Assembly: GCA_035942035.1 (NCBI GenBank)
Contig: DASZDK010000061.1
Coordinates: 1-13,618 of the forward strand
Reading direction: 5' to 3'
DNA from: JAHWJR01 sp035942035
GTDB lineage: Bacteria; Actinomycetota; Acidimicrobiia; Acidimicrobiales; CADCSY01
DNA length: 13,618 bases
The notes under the pieces were generated by a model. The model was not told the origin of the DNA and did no database searches. It worked only from the letters and a program-made list of their open reading frames with translations. The translations under genes were made by a program, and so were the position numbers. Shown here piece by piece: positions 1 to 7,487 of the stretch; position 1 is the first letter of the stretch, and each line of letters opens with the position of its first letter.

Positions 1-16
1 CCCCCCGGAGGTCTCC

Positions 17-607
17 ATGCGTGGTCTCAGCTCCATCCTGGTCGCGGCCGCACTCGCCGTCCTGCCCGTCGCCTGCGGTCCGGACGACGGAGGGCACGGT
101 GCGGAGCACGGGCAGGAGTCGGACGCCGCTGCGTTCAACGAGAGTGACGTCGCCTTCGCCGAGCAGATGATCCCGCACCACGCCCAGGCGGTGGACATGG
201 CCGACCTGGCCGACGAGCGGGCCGCGGCCCCGGAGGTCGGCGACCTGGCCCAACGGATCCGAGCCGCCCAGCAGCCGGAGATCGACCTCATGGAGGGCTG
301 GCTGAAGGAGTGGGGGCACCCCATGGAGGAAGGCATGGACCACGGCGACATGGACATGAGCGACATGGACATGAGTGAGATGGGGATGATGAGCGACCAG
401 GCCATGGAGCGACTCGAGTCGGCGTCGGGCGAGGAGTTCGACCGCCTGTTCCTGAGCGGGATGCGCGAGCACCACCTCGGGGCGGTCACCATGGCCGAGG
501 AAGAGCTGCGCAGTGGGAAGTCCCCCGAGGCGAAGAAGCTCGCCCGTGAGATCATCGACACCCAGCGCGCGGAGATCGAGGAGATCGAGGCTCTTCTCGC
601 CGCCTGA
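17..607 (+). CDS. DUF305 family lipoprotein with Met/His/Asp-rich insert
   Basis: The product is 196 residues. Residues 1-20 form a lipoprotein signal peptide ending in the lipobox LPVAC, with Cys20 as the likely lipidated residue, so the protein should be anchored on the outer face of the membrane. Two DUF305 halves are visible. The first carries the signature MIPHH at 51-55 followed by helices rich in A, D and E. The second carries REHHLGAV at about 150-157. Between them, residues 101-128 form a linker dominated by Met, Asp and His with a DMDMS-type repeat, which suggests soft-metal (copper or silver) binding; that role is inferred. DUF305 is a ferritin-like four-helix fold of unresolved function that is often found near metal-resistance genes. 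The start is supported by GGAGG at 7-11, five bases before the ATG. It converges with the membrane protein at 627-1079, leaving 19 bp between stops. Confidence 0.9.
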   Translation: MRGLSSILVAAALAVLPVACGPDDGGHGAEHGQESDAAAFNESDVAFAEQMIPHHAQAVDMADLADERAAAPEVGDLAQRIRAAQQPEIDLMEGWLKEWGHPMEEGMDHGDMDMSDMDMSEMGMMSDQAMERLESASGEEFDRLFLSGMREHHLGAVTMAEEELRSGKSPEAKKLAREIIDTQRAEIEEIEALLAA

Positions 608-626
608 CCAGTCCTCCCCGAGGCGG

Positions 627-1079
627 TCAGCGCTCAGGCGCCCCCGTCGAGCGATCCTGGCGTTCGCCGACGTGGAACACGGCGGCCAGGTAGGCGGCGA
701 GGCAGGCCAGGAAGACCACGTACCAGGTCAGGTTGCGCCCGGGCACGAAGTGGCTGCTGATGTGCCCGAGAAAGAGGTCCATCCACCGCTGGTGGGCGAT
801 GCCGACGTTGAACAGCACGTCCGGGAGCATGGCGAACAGGTGGCCGGCCAACGGCCACACCAGCGGCACGGGAACCGGCCTGCGGGTGCGCAGCGCCACC
901 CCGGCCATGGCCAGCAAGGCCATCGAGGCGCCGACGAAGAAGTGGGTGAACCAGTGGAACTTGGCGTCGTGGCCCCGGTACGAGGAGAACAGCGCCACCT
1001 CCACGGCGACGGCCAGCACGCACCACAGGCACAGGCGGAGCCCGTTCCGGCCCTCCGTGCCGGAGCGACGGACGGTCAC
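627..1079 (-). CDS. His-rich polytopic membrane protein, function unknown
   Basis: This is a 150-residue hydrophobic protein with about four membrane segments, at roughly residues 14-32, 44-63, 72-92 and 117-136. Histidines are concentrated at or near membrane edges (His42, His46, His80, His96, His106, His110), in patterns such as FHWFTHFF and LGHISSH. Such a pattern can ligate metal or heme, but I do not recognise the family and assign no function. The chosen GTG start at 1079 overlaps the TGA of the upstream thioredoxin-like gene as GTGA, so translational coupling is likely. A longer reading through the upstream gene in this frame is possible but is low-complexity Arg/Gly/Pro sequence typical of an off-frame reading. 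The two genes probably form one transcription unit. Confidence 0.7.
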   Translation of the reverse strand: MTVRRSGTEGRNGLRLCLWCVLAVAVEVALFSSYRGHDAKFHWFTHFFVGASMALLAMAGVALRTRRPVPVPLVWPLAGHLFAMLPDVLFNVGIAHQRWMDLFLGHISSHFVPGRNLTWYVVFLACLAAYLAAVFHVGERQDRSTGAPER

Positions 1080-1624
1080 GACACCGCCCGGAGGATGGTC
1101 GAGACCTCGCCGAGGAGCGACGCCACCTCCGGGTCGAGAGTGCGGTACCGGATGTCGCCGGCGCCGTCCACCACCGCGTAGCCGACGGGCGGCCCGCCGT
1201 CGCGCGGGGCAGGCAACCCGTAACGGGCGGCCAACTCGCCATCGGCGTCGGCAACGACGGGGATCGGCTCCGGGCAGCGCCCTCCCTCTCCCACCAGCAC
1301 CACCGCCACGTCGACCTCCTGGCCCGGGTCGAAGCCGGGGAGCGCCTCGCACAACGGCTCCAGCTCCGATGGGCGCACGAAGAAGATCACGGCGCGACGT
1401 CCGGGCGCCGGGATGTCCTCGGTGACCTGGGGAGCCGGAACCGGCAGCGGACCGTCGTCGAGGTAGCCCGGGCGCTGTCGTGCCGGGTCGGGGTCGTCGA
1501 GGGGTCCCGTCGTCACACGCGACAGTGCCAGCAGGACGCCCGTCGTCACCGCCACGACCAGCCACACGGCCACGAGCGCCCGCCGGCGCCGTAGGAAGGG
1601 GGCTGGACGGACCACGGGGCTCAT
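1076..1624 (-). CDS. Membrane-anchored thioredoxin-fold (redoxin-like) protein
   Basis: The product is 182 residues. A cluster of arginines (12-15) precedes one membrane segment (about 16-36), giving a type II anchored protein with an outward-facing domain. Residues 77-182 read like a thioredoxin/peroxiredoxin fold: a beta strand RRAVIFFV, a helix with Cys92 (EPLCEALPGF), a strand VAVVLVG, then a second strand and helix PIPVVADADGELAARYGL and a Pro-Pro turn before the strand VGYAVVDG (about 146-154), as at the cis-Pro site of this fold. There is no CXXC motif; the only soluble-domain cysteines are Cys92 and Cys117. It may therefore be a one-cysteine or peroxiredoxin-like enzyme, or a redox-inactive relative. 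The start is the ATG at 1624, which has no clear Shine-Dalgarno, so the N-terminus is uncertain. Its stop overlaps the start of the next gene. Confidence 0.7.
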   Translation of the reverse strand: MSPVVRPAPFLRRRRALVAVWLVVAVTTGVLLALSRVTTGPLDDPDPARQRPGYLDDGPLPVPAPQVTEDIPAPGRRAVIFFVRPSELEPLCEALPGFDPGQEVDVAVVLVGEGGRCPEPIPVVADADGELAARYGLPAPRDGGPPVGYAVVDGAGDIRYRTLDPEVASLLGEVSTILRAVS

Positions 1625-1678
1625 GCTGGCCGCGGCCGCGGCGGGAGCCAAGTCCTCCGTTACCGCTGACCACCACCT

Positions 1679-1707
1679 CCCGGCTCCTCGGGGGAGACAG
1701 AGCCGGG
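1679..1707. repeat. 8-bp inverted repeat upstream of the thioredoxin-like gene
   Basis: CCCGGCTC (1679-1686) and GAGCCGGG (1700-1707) are perfect inverted arms around a 13-base spacer that itself can pair weakly (CTCC...GGAG). It lies between the divergent starts at 1624 (minus) and 1794 (plus). It could be a leader hairpin of either transcript or an operator. No T-tract is visible on either side. The pairing is seen directly; any role is inference. Confidence 0.35.
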
Positions 1708-1784
1708 CGGTGCAGTCCCATCCGCCACCGTGCTCGACACCGTAGGCAGGAGGCAGGTGCCCGATGGAGGCACCCCTGTTCCCT

Positions 1785-1790
1785 GGAGGA
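1785..1790 (+). promoter_or_regulatory. Shine-Dalgarno for the 77-residue secreted protein
   Basis: GGAGGA lies three bases before the ATG at 1794. It favours that start over the in-frame ATG at 1764, which would add ten residues ahead of the signal peptide. Confidence 0.6.
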
Positions 1791-1793
1791 TCC

Positions 1794-2027
1794 ATGTCAC
1801 TGAGCAGACGCGTCACCGTCACGCTGGGCAGCCTGGTGCTCACCGCCGGCCTCACCGCCGCGCCCGCCTACGCCGCCCACGGCGGCCAGTACCGGGCCAC
1901 CTCGCCCGGCAACGGTGCGTGCCACGACACCGGACCGCGCGGTTCCACGTCCCCCGAGCCCGCCTCGAAGGGCCTGGCCGTCGCCGCCAAGCACAGCAGG
2001 ACCATCAGCACCTTCGCCTGCCCGTAA
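1794..2027 (+). CDS. Small secreted protein, 77 residues
   Basis: The first 28 residues form a clear Sec signal peptide: a basic start (SRR), a hydrophobic core (VTLGSLVLTAGLTAA) and a likely cleavage after AYA near residue 27. The mature part is about 50 residues, rich in Gly, Ser, Pro and basic residues, with exactly two cysteines (Cys43 and the penultimate Cys76) that could form one disulfide. I do not recognise the family. An upstream in-frame ATG at 1764 is possible, but the GGAGGA before 1794 and a normal signal-peptide length favour the shorter form. The gene is divergent from the thioredoxin-like protein at 1076-1624 and is followed by a 312-bp non-coding stretch with a hairpin. Confidence 0.6.
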   Translation: MSLSRRVTVTLGSLVLTAGLTAAPAYAAHGGQYRATSPGNGACHDTGPRGSTSPEPASKGLAVAAKHSRTISTFACP

Positions 2028-2124
2028 CTCGGGCCCGGTCACCGAGGTCGTTGCGGGCCGCGTGACGAGGACGTCCGGCCCGTAGCGACCAGGTCGTCGG
2101 CGGCCTGGCCACGGGCGTGCTGAC

Positions 2125-2150
2125 GGTCGGCCCTTCGAGGAGGGCCGACC
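2125..2150 (+). terminator. Perfect 10-bp hairpin, possible transcription terminator
   Basis: GGTCGGCCCT (2125-2134) and AGGGCCGACC (2141-2150) pair perfectly around a 6-base loop TCGAGG. It lies 98 bases after the stop of the small secreted protein and 190 bases before the next gene, so a terminator for the 1794 transcript fits. No T-tract follows, which is common for hairpins in high-GC actinobacteria but weakens the call; it could also be a regulatory RNA structure. Confidence 0.5.
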
Positions 2151-2324
2151 AGGGTCGAGCTCATCGACCTCCGCCCAACTGCGGTCCCCGACCCTCGCCG
2201 CCCGCCCCGGCTTCGCACCGCCAGTGCACAGGCCAACGGCGTCGGGCATCCGCCGGCCGGCACGCTCGACCCCCTGCCGGCGCCACGTCGCCGCCCCAGG
2301 CACCGCGGCGTCCCTGTCCGGGAG

Positions 2325-2330
2325 TAGGGT
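2325..2330 (+). promoter_or_regulatory. Possible -10 element for a leaderless operon start
   Basis: TAGGGT fits the actinobacterial TANNNT -10 pattern and ends nine bases before the GTG at 2340, which would place the transcript start at or next to the start codon. No well-placed Shine-Dalgarno precedes 2340, in keeping with a leaderless message. No convincing -35 box is visible. Confidence 0.35.
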
Positions 2331-2339
2331 CCCGCGCCG

Positions 2340-3332
2340 GTGAGGATTGACGGGCTGCGGCCCCTGCGGGTGGGCGAGATCCTCGATGTGGCGCTCAAGA
2401 TCTACCGCGAGCGATTCGCCACCCTGGTCCGGGCGGTGGCTGTGGTGGTGGTCCCCGTCACCGTGCTGGTGGCCCTGGTGCAGATCTCCATCCCGGATCC
2501 GACGACCGGCGCGCCGGGGAGTGACCCGTTCGCCGCGTTCGACCCGGGAGCCGACCCGTTCGCGCCGGGAGCCGACCCCTTCGCGCCTGGATCCGAAGCC
2601 GAATTCGAGGTCGAGGTCGACCCCGGGGTGCTGGCGGGAACGCTGGTGACCCTCCTGCTGACGTGGTTGGCGACGACCCTGGCGACGGCGGCGTGCTTCG
2701 CCATCGTCAGTGGGGCCTACCTCGATCGGGACACGAGCTGGCGAGACTCCGTCCGCTTCGCCAGATCACGGCTCCGCCCGTTGATCTGGCTGTACACCGT
2801 CTACGGCGTCCTGCTGTTCCTCGCCTTCCTCGCCCTGGTCGTCCCGGCGGTGTACCTGTTCGTGGCCTGGGCGGTGGCGGTGCCGGTCCTGCTGTTCGAG
2901 GACGTGCGAGGGGGCAAGGCGCTCCGTCGCTCCCGGGAGCTGCTGAAGGGTCGGTGGTGGGCGACGCTGGCCGTGCTGGTCCTGGTGGCCATCCTCACCA
3001 TCGTCGTCCAGACCGCCATCACCGCCGCCCTGGTCGGCGTCTTCGCCTTGGGTGGCGGCGAGGTGGTCGCCGTCGTCGCCGGCGGGATCGCCGACGCGGT
3101 CGGCAGCATGTTGACCATCCCCTTCGCCGCGGCGGCGACCACGGTGCTGTACTTCGATGCCCTGGTCCGCAAGGAGGCGTTCGACTTGACCCAGCTGGCC
3201 GAGGGGGCGGGGTTCGCACCACCAGGTGATGACCGGGGACGGTCGCCGGCGGGCCCCTCGTCCGGGCCACCGCCTGCCGGGGAGGCGCCGCCGTCCTGGC
3301 CCCCACCCCCGGACTGGCGCCCCTCGGGGTGA
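2340..3332 (+). CDS. Polytopic membrane protein with ADPFAPG repeats, head of the MoxR operon
   Basis: The product is 330 residues. The N-terminal stretch LRPLRVGEILDVALKIYRERF (about 6-26) followed by about six membrane segments (roughly 29-50, 98-124, 150-170, 172-187, 207-235, 242-275) resembles the glycerophosphodiester phosphodiesterase membrane-domain type of integral protein seen in actinobacteria; no catalytic domain is present. Between the first two segments, residues 61-95 form an acidic loop with repeated DPFA units, including two 7-residue ADPFAPG copies, predicted to lie on one face of the membrane. The C-terminus (295-330) is a Pro/Gly-rich tail, probably cytosolic and disordered. 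GTG start at 2340. Its TGA overlaps the GTG of the DUF4129 gene as GTGA, tying it to the MoxR operon. The function is unknown. Confidence 0.8.
   Translation: MRIDGLRPLRVGEILDVALKIYRERFATLVRAVAVVVVPVTVLVALVQISIPDPTTGAPGSDPFAAFDPGADPFAPGADPFAPGSEAEFEVEVDPGVLAGTLVTLLLTWLATTLATAACFAIVSGAYLDRDTSWRDSVRFARSRLRPLIWLYTVYGVLLFLAFLALVVPAVYLFVAWAVAVPVLLFEDVRGGKALRRSRELLKGRWWATLAVLVLVAILTIVVQTAITAALVGVFALGGGEVVAVVAGGIADAVGSMLTIPFAAAATTVLYFDALVRKEAFDLTQLAEGAGFAPPGDDRGRSPAGPSSGPPPAGEAPPSWPPPPDWRPSG
2546..2587 (+). repeat. Tandem 21-bp repeat inside the membrane protein gene
   Basis: Two adjacent 21-base units (2546-2566 and 2567-2587) differ at one position and encode ADPFAPG copies. Partial, more diverged units flank them (about 2522-2545 and after 2587). 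The length is a multiple of three, so copy-number change would keep the frame. Confidence 0.75.
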
Positions 3333-4207
3333 GGCGGGCGCCGGCCGGGCTTGCGCTGGCCCTGCTCGTGGTCACCGTGGTCGCCGGCCCTGCCGCCACG
3401 GCAGCGGCCGAGGCCGTCGACGGTCAGCGGTTCTCGGAGTTGGTCGTCCGGGCGGCAGCCGGCGACGGTGCCGCCTTGGCCGAGCTACGGCAGGTCGACC
3501 GGGTCGACGGCCGACCGGTCGACATGGCCACCGCCCTGGCCGACCGGCCGCAGGAGCGACTCGGTGCCCTGCGGGGCCAGCGCCGGCCCGCCGGGGTCGA
3601 CGCCGATGCCGCCCGGCGGTCCGCCCAGGAGATCCTCGACCGCCGCGCCTTCCACCCTCCGGACGTCCCCCGGCCCCTGGAGGGAGCCCTGCGACGGATC
3701 GGGCAGTGGCTCGAGCCGGTGGGGCAGTGGTTGGCGCCGCTGGGGCGGGCCGTCGACGCTGCCTTCCGGTGGCTCACCGCCGAGCCGGAGCGCTTCGTGC
3801 CTCTGGCGGTGGGGGTGGTGCTGGGTGCGGCGGTGATCGCGCTGGTGGTCGGGCGGCGGCGGATGCCGCTCGGTGCCGGTCCCGGCGGTCGGCATCTGGC
3901 CAGCCGCAGCGAGGACCCGGTGCAACTGGAACGCAGCGCCGACGAAGCGGAGGGGGCCGGCGATCTCGCCCTGGCCGTGCGCCTGCGGTTCCGAGCCGGC
4001 CTGGTGCGGCTCGACGGCGCCGGTGTGCTGCGGCTGCGCCCGTCCCTGACCACGGGCGCCGTCACCCGCGCCGTGCCGTCCGAGACGCTGGTCCGGCTGG
4101 CCACCGACTTCGACGAGATCGCCTACGGGGGCCGGCCGGCGGCGCCCGGCGACGTGGCCGCCGCCCGTACCGGGTGGTCCCGGGTGCTGGCCGAGGCCCG
4201 GCGGTGA
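3329..4207 (+). CDS. DUF4129 domain membrane protein
   Basis: The product is 292 residues with an N-terminal signal peptide or anchor (about 5-27, ending in alanines), a charged outer region (30-150), one membrane segment (about 156-176, VPLAVGVVLGAAVIALVVG) and a C-terminal DUF4129 domain at about 200-288. The domain shows the usual pattern: ERSADEAEGAGDLALAVRLRFRAGL, then RLRPSLTTGAVTRAV, then LATDFDEIAYGGRPA and a final helix. DUF4129 is commonly found beside MoxR and DUF58 genes, sometimes fused to transglutaminase-like domains; none is present here. Its function is unknown. The GTG start at 3329 overlaps the previous stop (GTGA), and its own TGA overlaps the start of the DUF4350 gene in the same way, so it should be translated as part of one operon. 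Confidence 0.88.
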   Translation: MRRAPAGLALALLVVTVVAGPAATAAAEAVDGQRFSELVVRAAAGDGAALAELRQVDRVDGRPVDMATALADRPQERLGALRGQRRPAGVDADAARRSAQEILDRRAFHPPDVPRPLEGALRRIGQWLEPVGQWLAPLGRAVDAAFRWLTAEPERFVPLAVGVVLGAAVIALVVGRRRMPLGAGPGGRHLASRSEDPVQLERSADEAEGAGDLALAVRLRFRAGLVRLDGAGVLRLRPSLTTGAVTRAVPSETLVRLATDFDEIAYGGRPAAPGDVAAARTGWSRVLAEARR

Positions 4208-5307
4208 TCGCCGCCTGGCACCGGCTCGGCACCGGGGCCCGCATCGCCGTGGTCCTCGGGGCAGCCGTCCTGGCCGCCAACATCGCCCTCGCCGCGGTCG
4301 ACGCCGTGGTGGGAAGGGAGCCCTCGGGCCCGACGTCGTCCTCCTACGCCACCGCGCCCGAGGGCACCGCCGCCTGGGCCGGGCTCCTGGCCGACAACGG
4401 GCATCCCGTACGGCGACTGCGCCAGGCGCTCCACGAGACCGAGCTCGACGCCGGAGCGACCCTGGTGATCGCCGACCCCGGCCGCCTGGCGCCCTCGGAG
4501 ATCGACGCCGCCGAGGCGTTCGTCCGCGGGGGAGGACGGCTCATCGCCACCGGTCGGTCCGCACTGCCTGCTGCCACCCGGCTGATCGACGAGCTCCGAT
4601 GGCGGCCATCGGGACCCGAGCGGGCACGGGCGCTGGTACCGGTGCCGGAGGTGGCTGGGGTCAGCGAGGTCACCACCGCCGGAGCCGGTGCGTTCACCGA
4701 TGCCGGCGCCGGCCTGCCCATCCTGGCTGGAAGGAACAGCGACGACGTCCTCGGCGTCGTCGCCACCGCTGGTGGCGGGCGGGTGGTGGCCCTGGCCGAC
4801 ACCTCGCCGTTGCACAATCGCCGGCTGGCGGACGCCGACAACGCCGCCTTGGCGCTCGCCGTGGTGGGACCGCCGGGGCGCCCGGTCATGTTCGCCGAGG
4901 CGTCCCACGGCTACGGGGATGACGGCGGGCAGACGCTGCCGATCGCCCTTCCCGCCCGGGCCCCGGGGGGCCTGATCGCCGCCGCGGTGGCAGCGGCGGT
5001 GTGGATGTGGTCCAAGGGGCGTCGCTTCGGACCTCCCGAGGACCGCCAGCGGCCGCTGCCGCCGCCCCGGCGGGCCTACGTGGACGCCCTGGCCACCACC
5101 GCCGCCCTGGGCGGGTGGCCGGAGGAGGCGGTGGCGCCACTGCGCCAGCGAGCGGCGGCCCGGCTCGATGCCGGCGCCGGCACGTTGCTGACCGCCGAGG
5201 AGCGAGACCTGCTCCGGCGGCCGGTCAAGAGCGATCAGGAGCTGCTCGAGGTGGGGCGCATCGTCGCCCACCTGGAGCGGGGCACGATTCCGACCAAGGA
5301 GGGCTAG
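4204..5307 (+). CDS. DUF4350 domain membrane protein
   Basis: The product is 367 residues. Membrane segments lie at about 13-35 and 253-270. The region between them contains the DUF4350 pattern: SSYATAPEGTAAWAGLLADNGHPVRRL (47-72), a strand LVIADPGRLAP, a helix and FVRGGGRLIATG (107-117). This resembles a glutamine-amidotransferase-like Rossmann fold without a catalytic Cys. After the second segment come the motif GRRFGPP (272-278) and a helical cytosolic tail. The domain pair fits a protein with its fold outside the membrane and a helical tail in the cytoplasm that could contact MoxR. GTG start, overlapping the DUF4129 stop. A longer in-frame reading starting near 3226 is rejected because that part is Arg/Gly low complexity antiparallel to real genes. 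Function unknown. Confidence 0.87.
   Translation: MIAAWHRLGTGARIAVVLGAAVLAANIALAAVDAVVGREPSGPTSSSYATAPEGTAAWAGLLADNGHPVRRLRQALHETELDAGATLVIADPGRLAPSEIDAAEAFVRGGGRLIATGRSALPAATRLIDELRWRPSGPERARALVPVPEVAGVSEVTTAGAGAFTDAGAGLPILAGRNSDDVLGVVATAGGGRVVALADTSPLHNRRLADADNAALALAVVGPPGRPVMFAEASHGYGDDGGQTLPIALPARAPGGLIAAAVAAAVWMWSKGRRFGPPEDRQRPLPPPRRAYVDALATTAALGGWPEEAVAPLRQRAAARLDAGAGTLLTAEERDLLRRPVKSDQELLEVGRIVAHLERGTIPTKEG
5296..5302 (+). promoter_or_regulatory. Strong Shine-Dalgarno for moxR
   Basis: AAGGAGG lies five bases before the GTG at 5308 and is embedded in the last codons of the DUF4350 gene. It is the strongest ribosome-binding site in this operon, whereas the other junctions rely on stop/start overlap, so the ATPase may be made in excess. 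Confidence 0.7.
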
Positions 5308-6236
<929 letters not shown>

Positions 6237-6240
<4 letters not shown>

Positions 6241-7487
6241 GCCCGGCGCCCCGGGCCGCGGCGGCCGCGGCGGTGCTCGCCGTGCTGGCCTGGTTCGTGC
6301 CCGCCGGCGCCATCGTCCTGGCTGGGCTCGCCCTGGCCGGCGCGGTGGTGGCCGATGCCTGGTCGGTGCGCCGGCCGCCGGCGGTCGAGCGGTCGGTCCC
6401 CCGGACGCTCTCCCGGGGGGTGGCTGCTCCCCTGGTCGTCACGCCGGCCGCCGACGGCCGAGGCCGGGCCCGCGTCCGCCAGCCCGTCCCGCCGGCGCTG
6501 GCCGTGGAGCCCGACGAGGCCGACCACCACCTGGACGCGGTGATCCGGCCCCGGCATCGAGGCCGCCACGTCCTTCCCCCGGTGGCCGTCCGCCTGACCG
6601 GCCCGCTGGGCCTCGGGCGGTGGGACCACCGTGTCGGCGGGGAGCACGGTGTGGTGGTGTACCCGGATCTCCCGGCGGCCCGGGCCCTGGCCGTCACCGT
6701 CCGCTCGGGGATGGCCCGTGACCTGGCCCAGCTCACCCGGGGGGCCCTGGGGCTGGGTACCGAGCTGGAGCGGGTGCGCGACTACCTGCCCGACGACGAG
6801 CTGCGCCAGGTCAACTGGAAGGCCACCGCCCGCCTCGGCCGCCCCATGAGCAACGAGTACCGGCTCGACGAGGATCGCGACGTCATGTGCGTGGTCGACG
6901 CCGGACGGCTCATGGCAGCCCCGCTGGGCGCCGACCGCACCCGCCTCGACGCCGCCCTCGACGCCGCCGCCGCCGTGGCCGTGGTGGCCGACGCCGTCGG
7001 AGACCGGTGCGGGACGGTGGCCTTCGACGCCGCCGTCCGCCGTCTGGTCCGGCCGCGCCGGGCCGGCGGGCGGGCGGTGCTCGACGCGCTGTTCGACCTG
7101 GAGCCGGCGGCCACCGACAGCGACTACGCCGCCGCCTTCCACGCCGTGGGCGGGGGCAAGCGGTCCTGCGTCGTGGTCCTGACCGACCTGGTGGACGAGG
7201 CCGCCGCCCGCTCGCTCGTCGACGCCGTGCCCGTGCTGGCCCGCCGGCACGCTGTCGTGGTCGCCACTGCCACCGACACCGACCTGGTCGAGCTCCTCGC
7301 CACCGAGCCGGTGACGCCGCTCCGGGTGCATGCCGCCGCGGTGGCCGCCGAGGTCTTGGACGCCCGCGCCCGGGCGGCCACGCGGCTGCGCCGCTCCGGG
7401 GCCGTGGTGATCGAAGCACCGGCGGCCCGTCTGGGCCGCATGTGCGTGTCGGCCTATCTCTCGCTCAAGGCGCGGGCTCGGCTCTGA
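6237..7487 (+). CDS. DUF58 domain protein (VWA-like partner of MoxR)
   Basis: The product is 416 residues with a hydrophobic N-terminus (about 6-40, one or two membrane segments), a beta-rich middle region (55-150) and the DUF58 core at about 165-225 with the diagnostic RDYLPDDELRQVNWKATARLGRP. A von Willebrand-like fold follows: VMCVVDAGRLM (216-226). The MIDAS-type site there reads D-x-G-x-L rather than D-x-S-x-S, a variant often seen in DUF58. The strand CVVVLTDLVDE (311-321) carries a second acidic loop. DUF58 proteins are encoded next to MoxR ATPases and are presumed partners. The GTG start overlaps the moxR stop (GTGA). The 3' end overlaps the SpoIIM gene on the other strand by 23 bases. 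Confidence 0.93.

Larger units (their letters stand above)
2028..2339. other. Non-coding interval of 312 bp
   Basis: The interval lies between the small secreted protein and the MoxR-type operon. Open frames on both strands here are low-complexity Arg/Pro/Gly readings with no family resemblance. It contains the perfect hairpin at 2125-2150 and, at its right end, a TANNNT hexamer compatible with a leaderless start at 2340. I see nothing else in it. Confidence 0.6.

Noticed and set aside
1797..2398. Two overlapping minus-strand open frames across the interval after the secreted peptide
   Set aside because: Low-complexity Gly/Arg/Pro sequence without a ribosome-binding site or domain, antisense to better candidates on both sides.
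3226..4203. Long in-frame N-terminal extension of the DUF4350 gene
   Set aside because: The extension lies across the DUF4129 gene in another frame and reads as Arg/Gly/Pro low complexity. The GTG at 4204 with a GTGA overlap is the better start.
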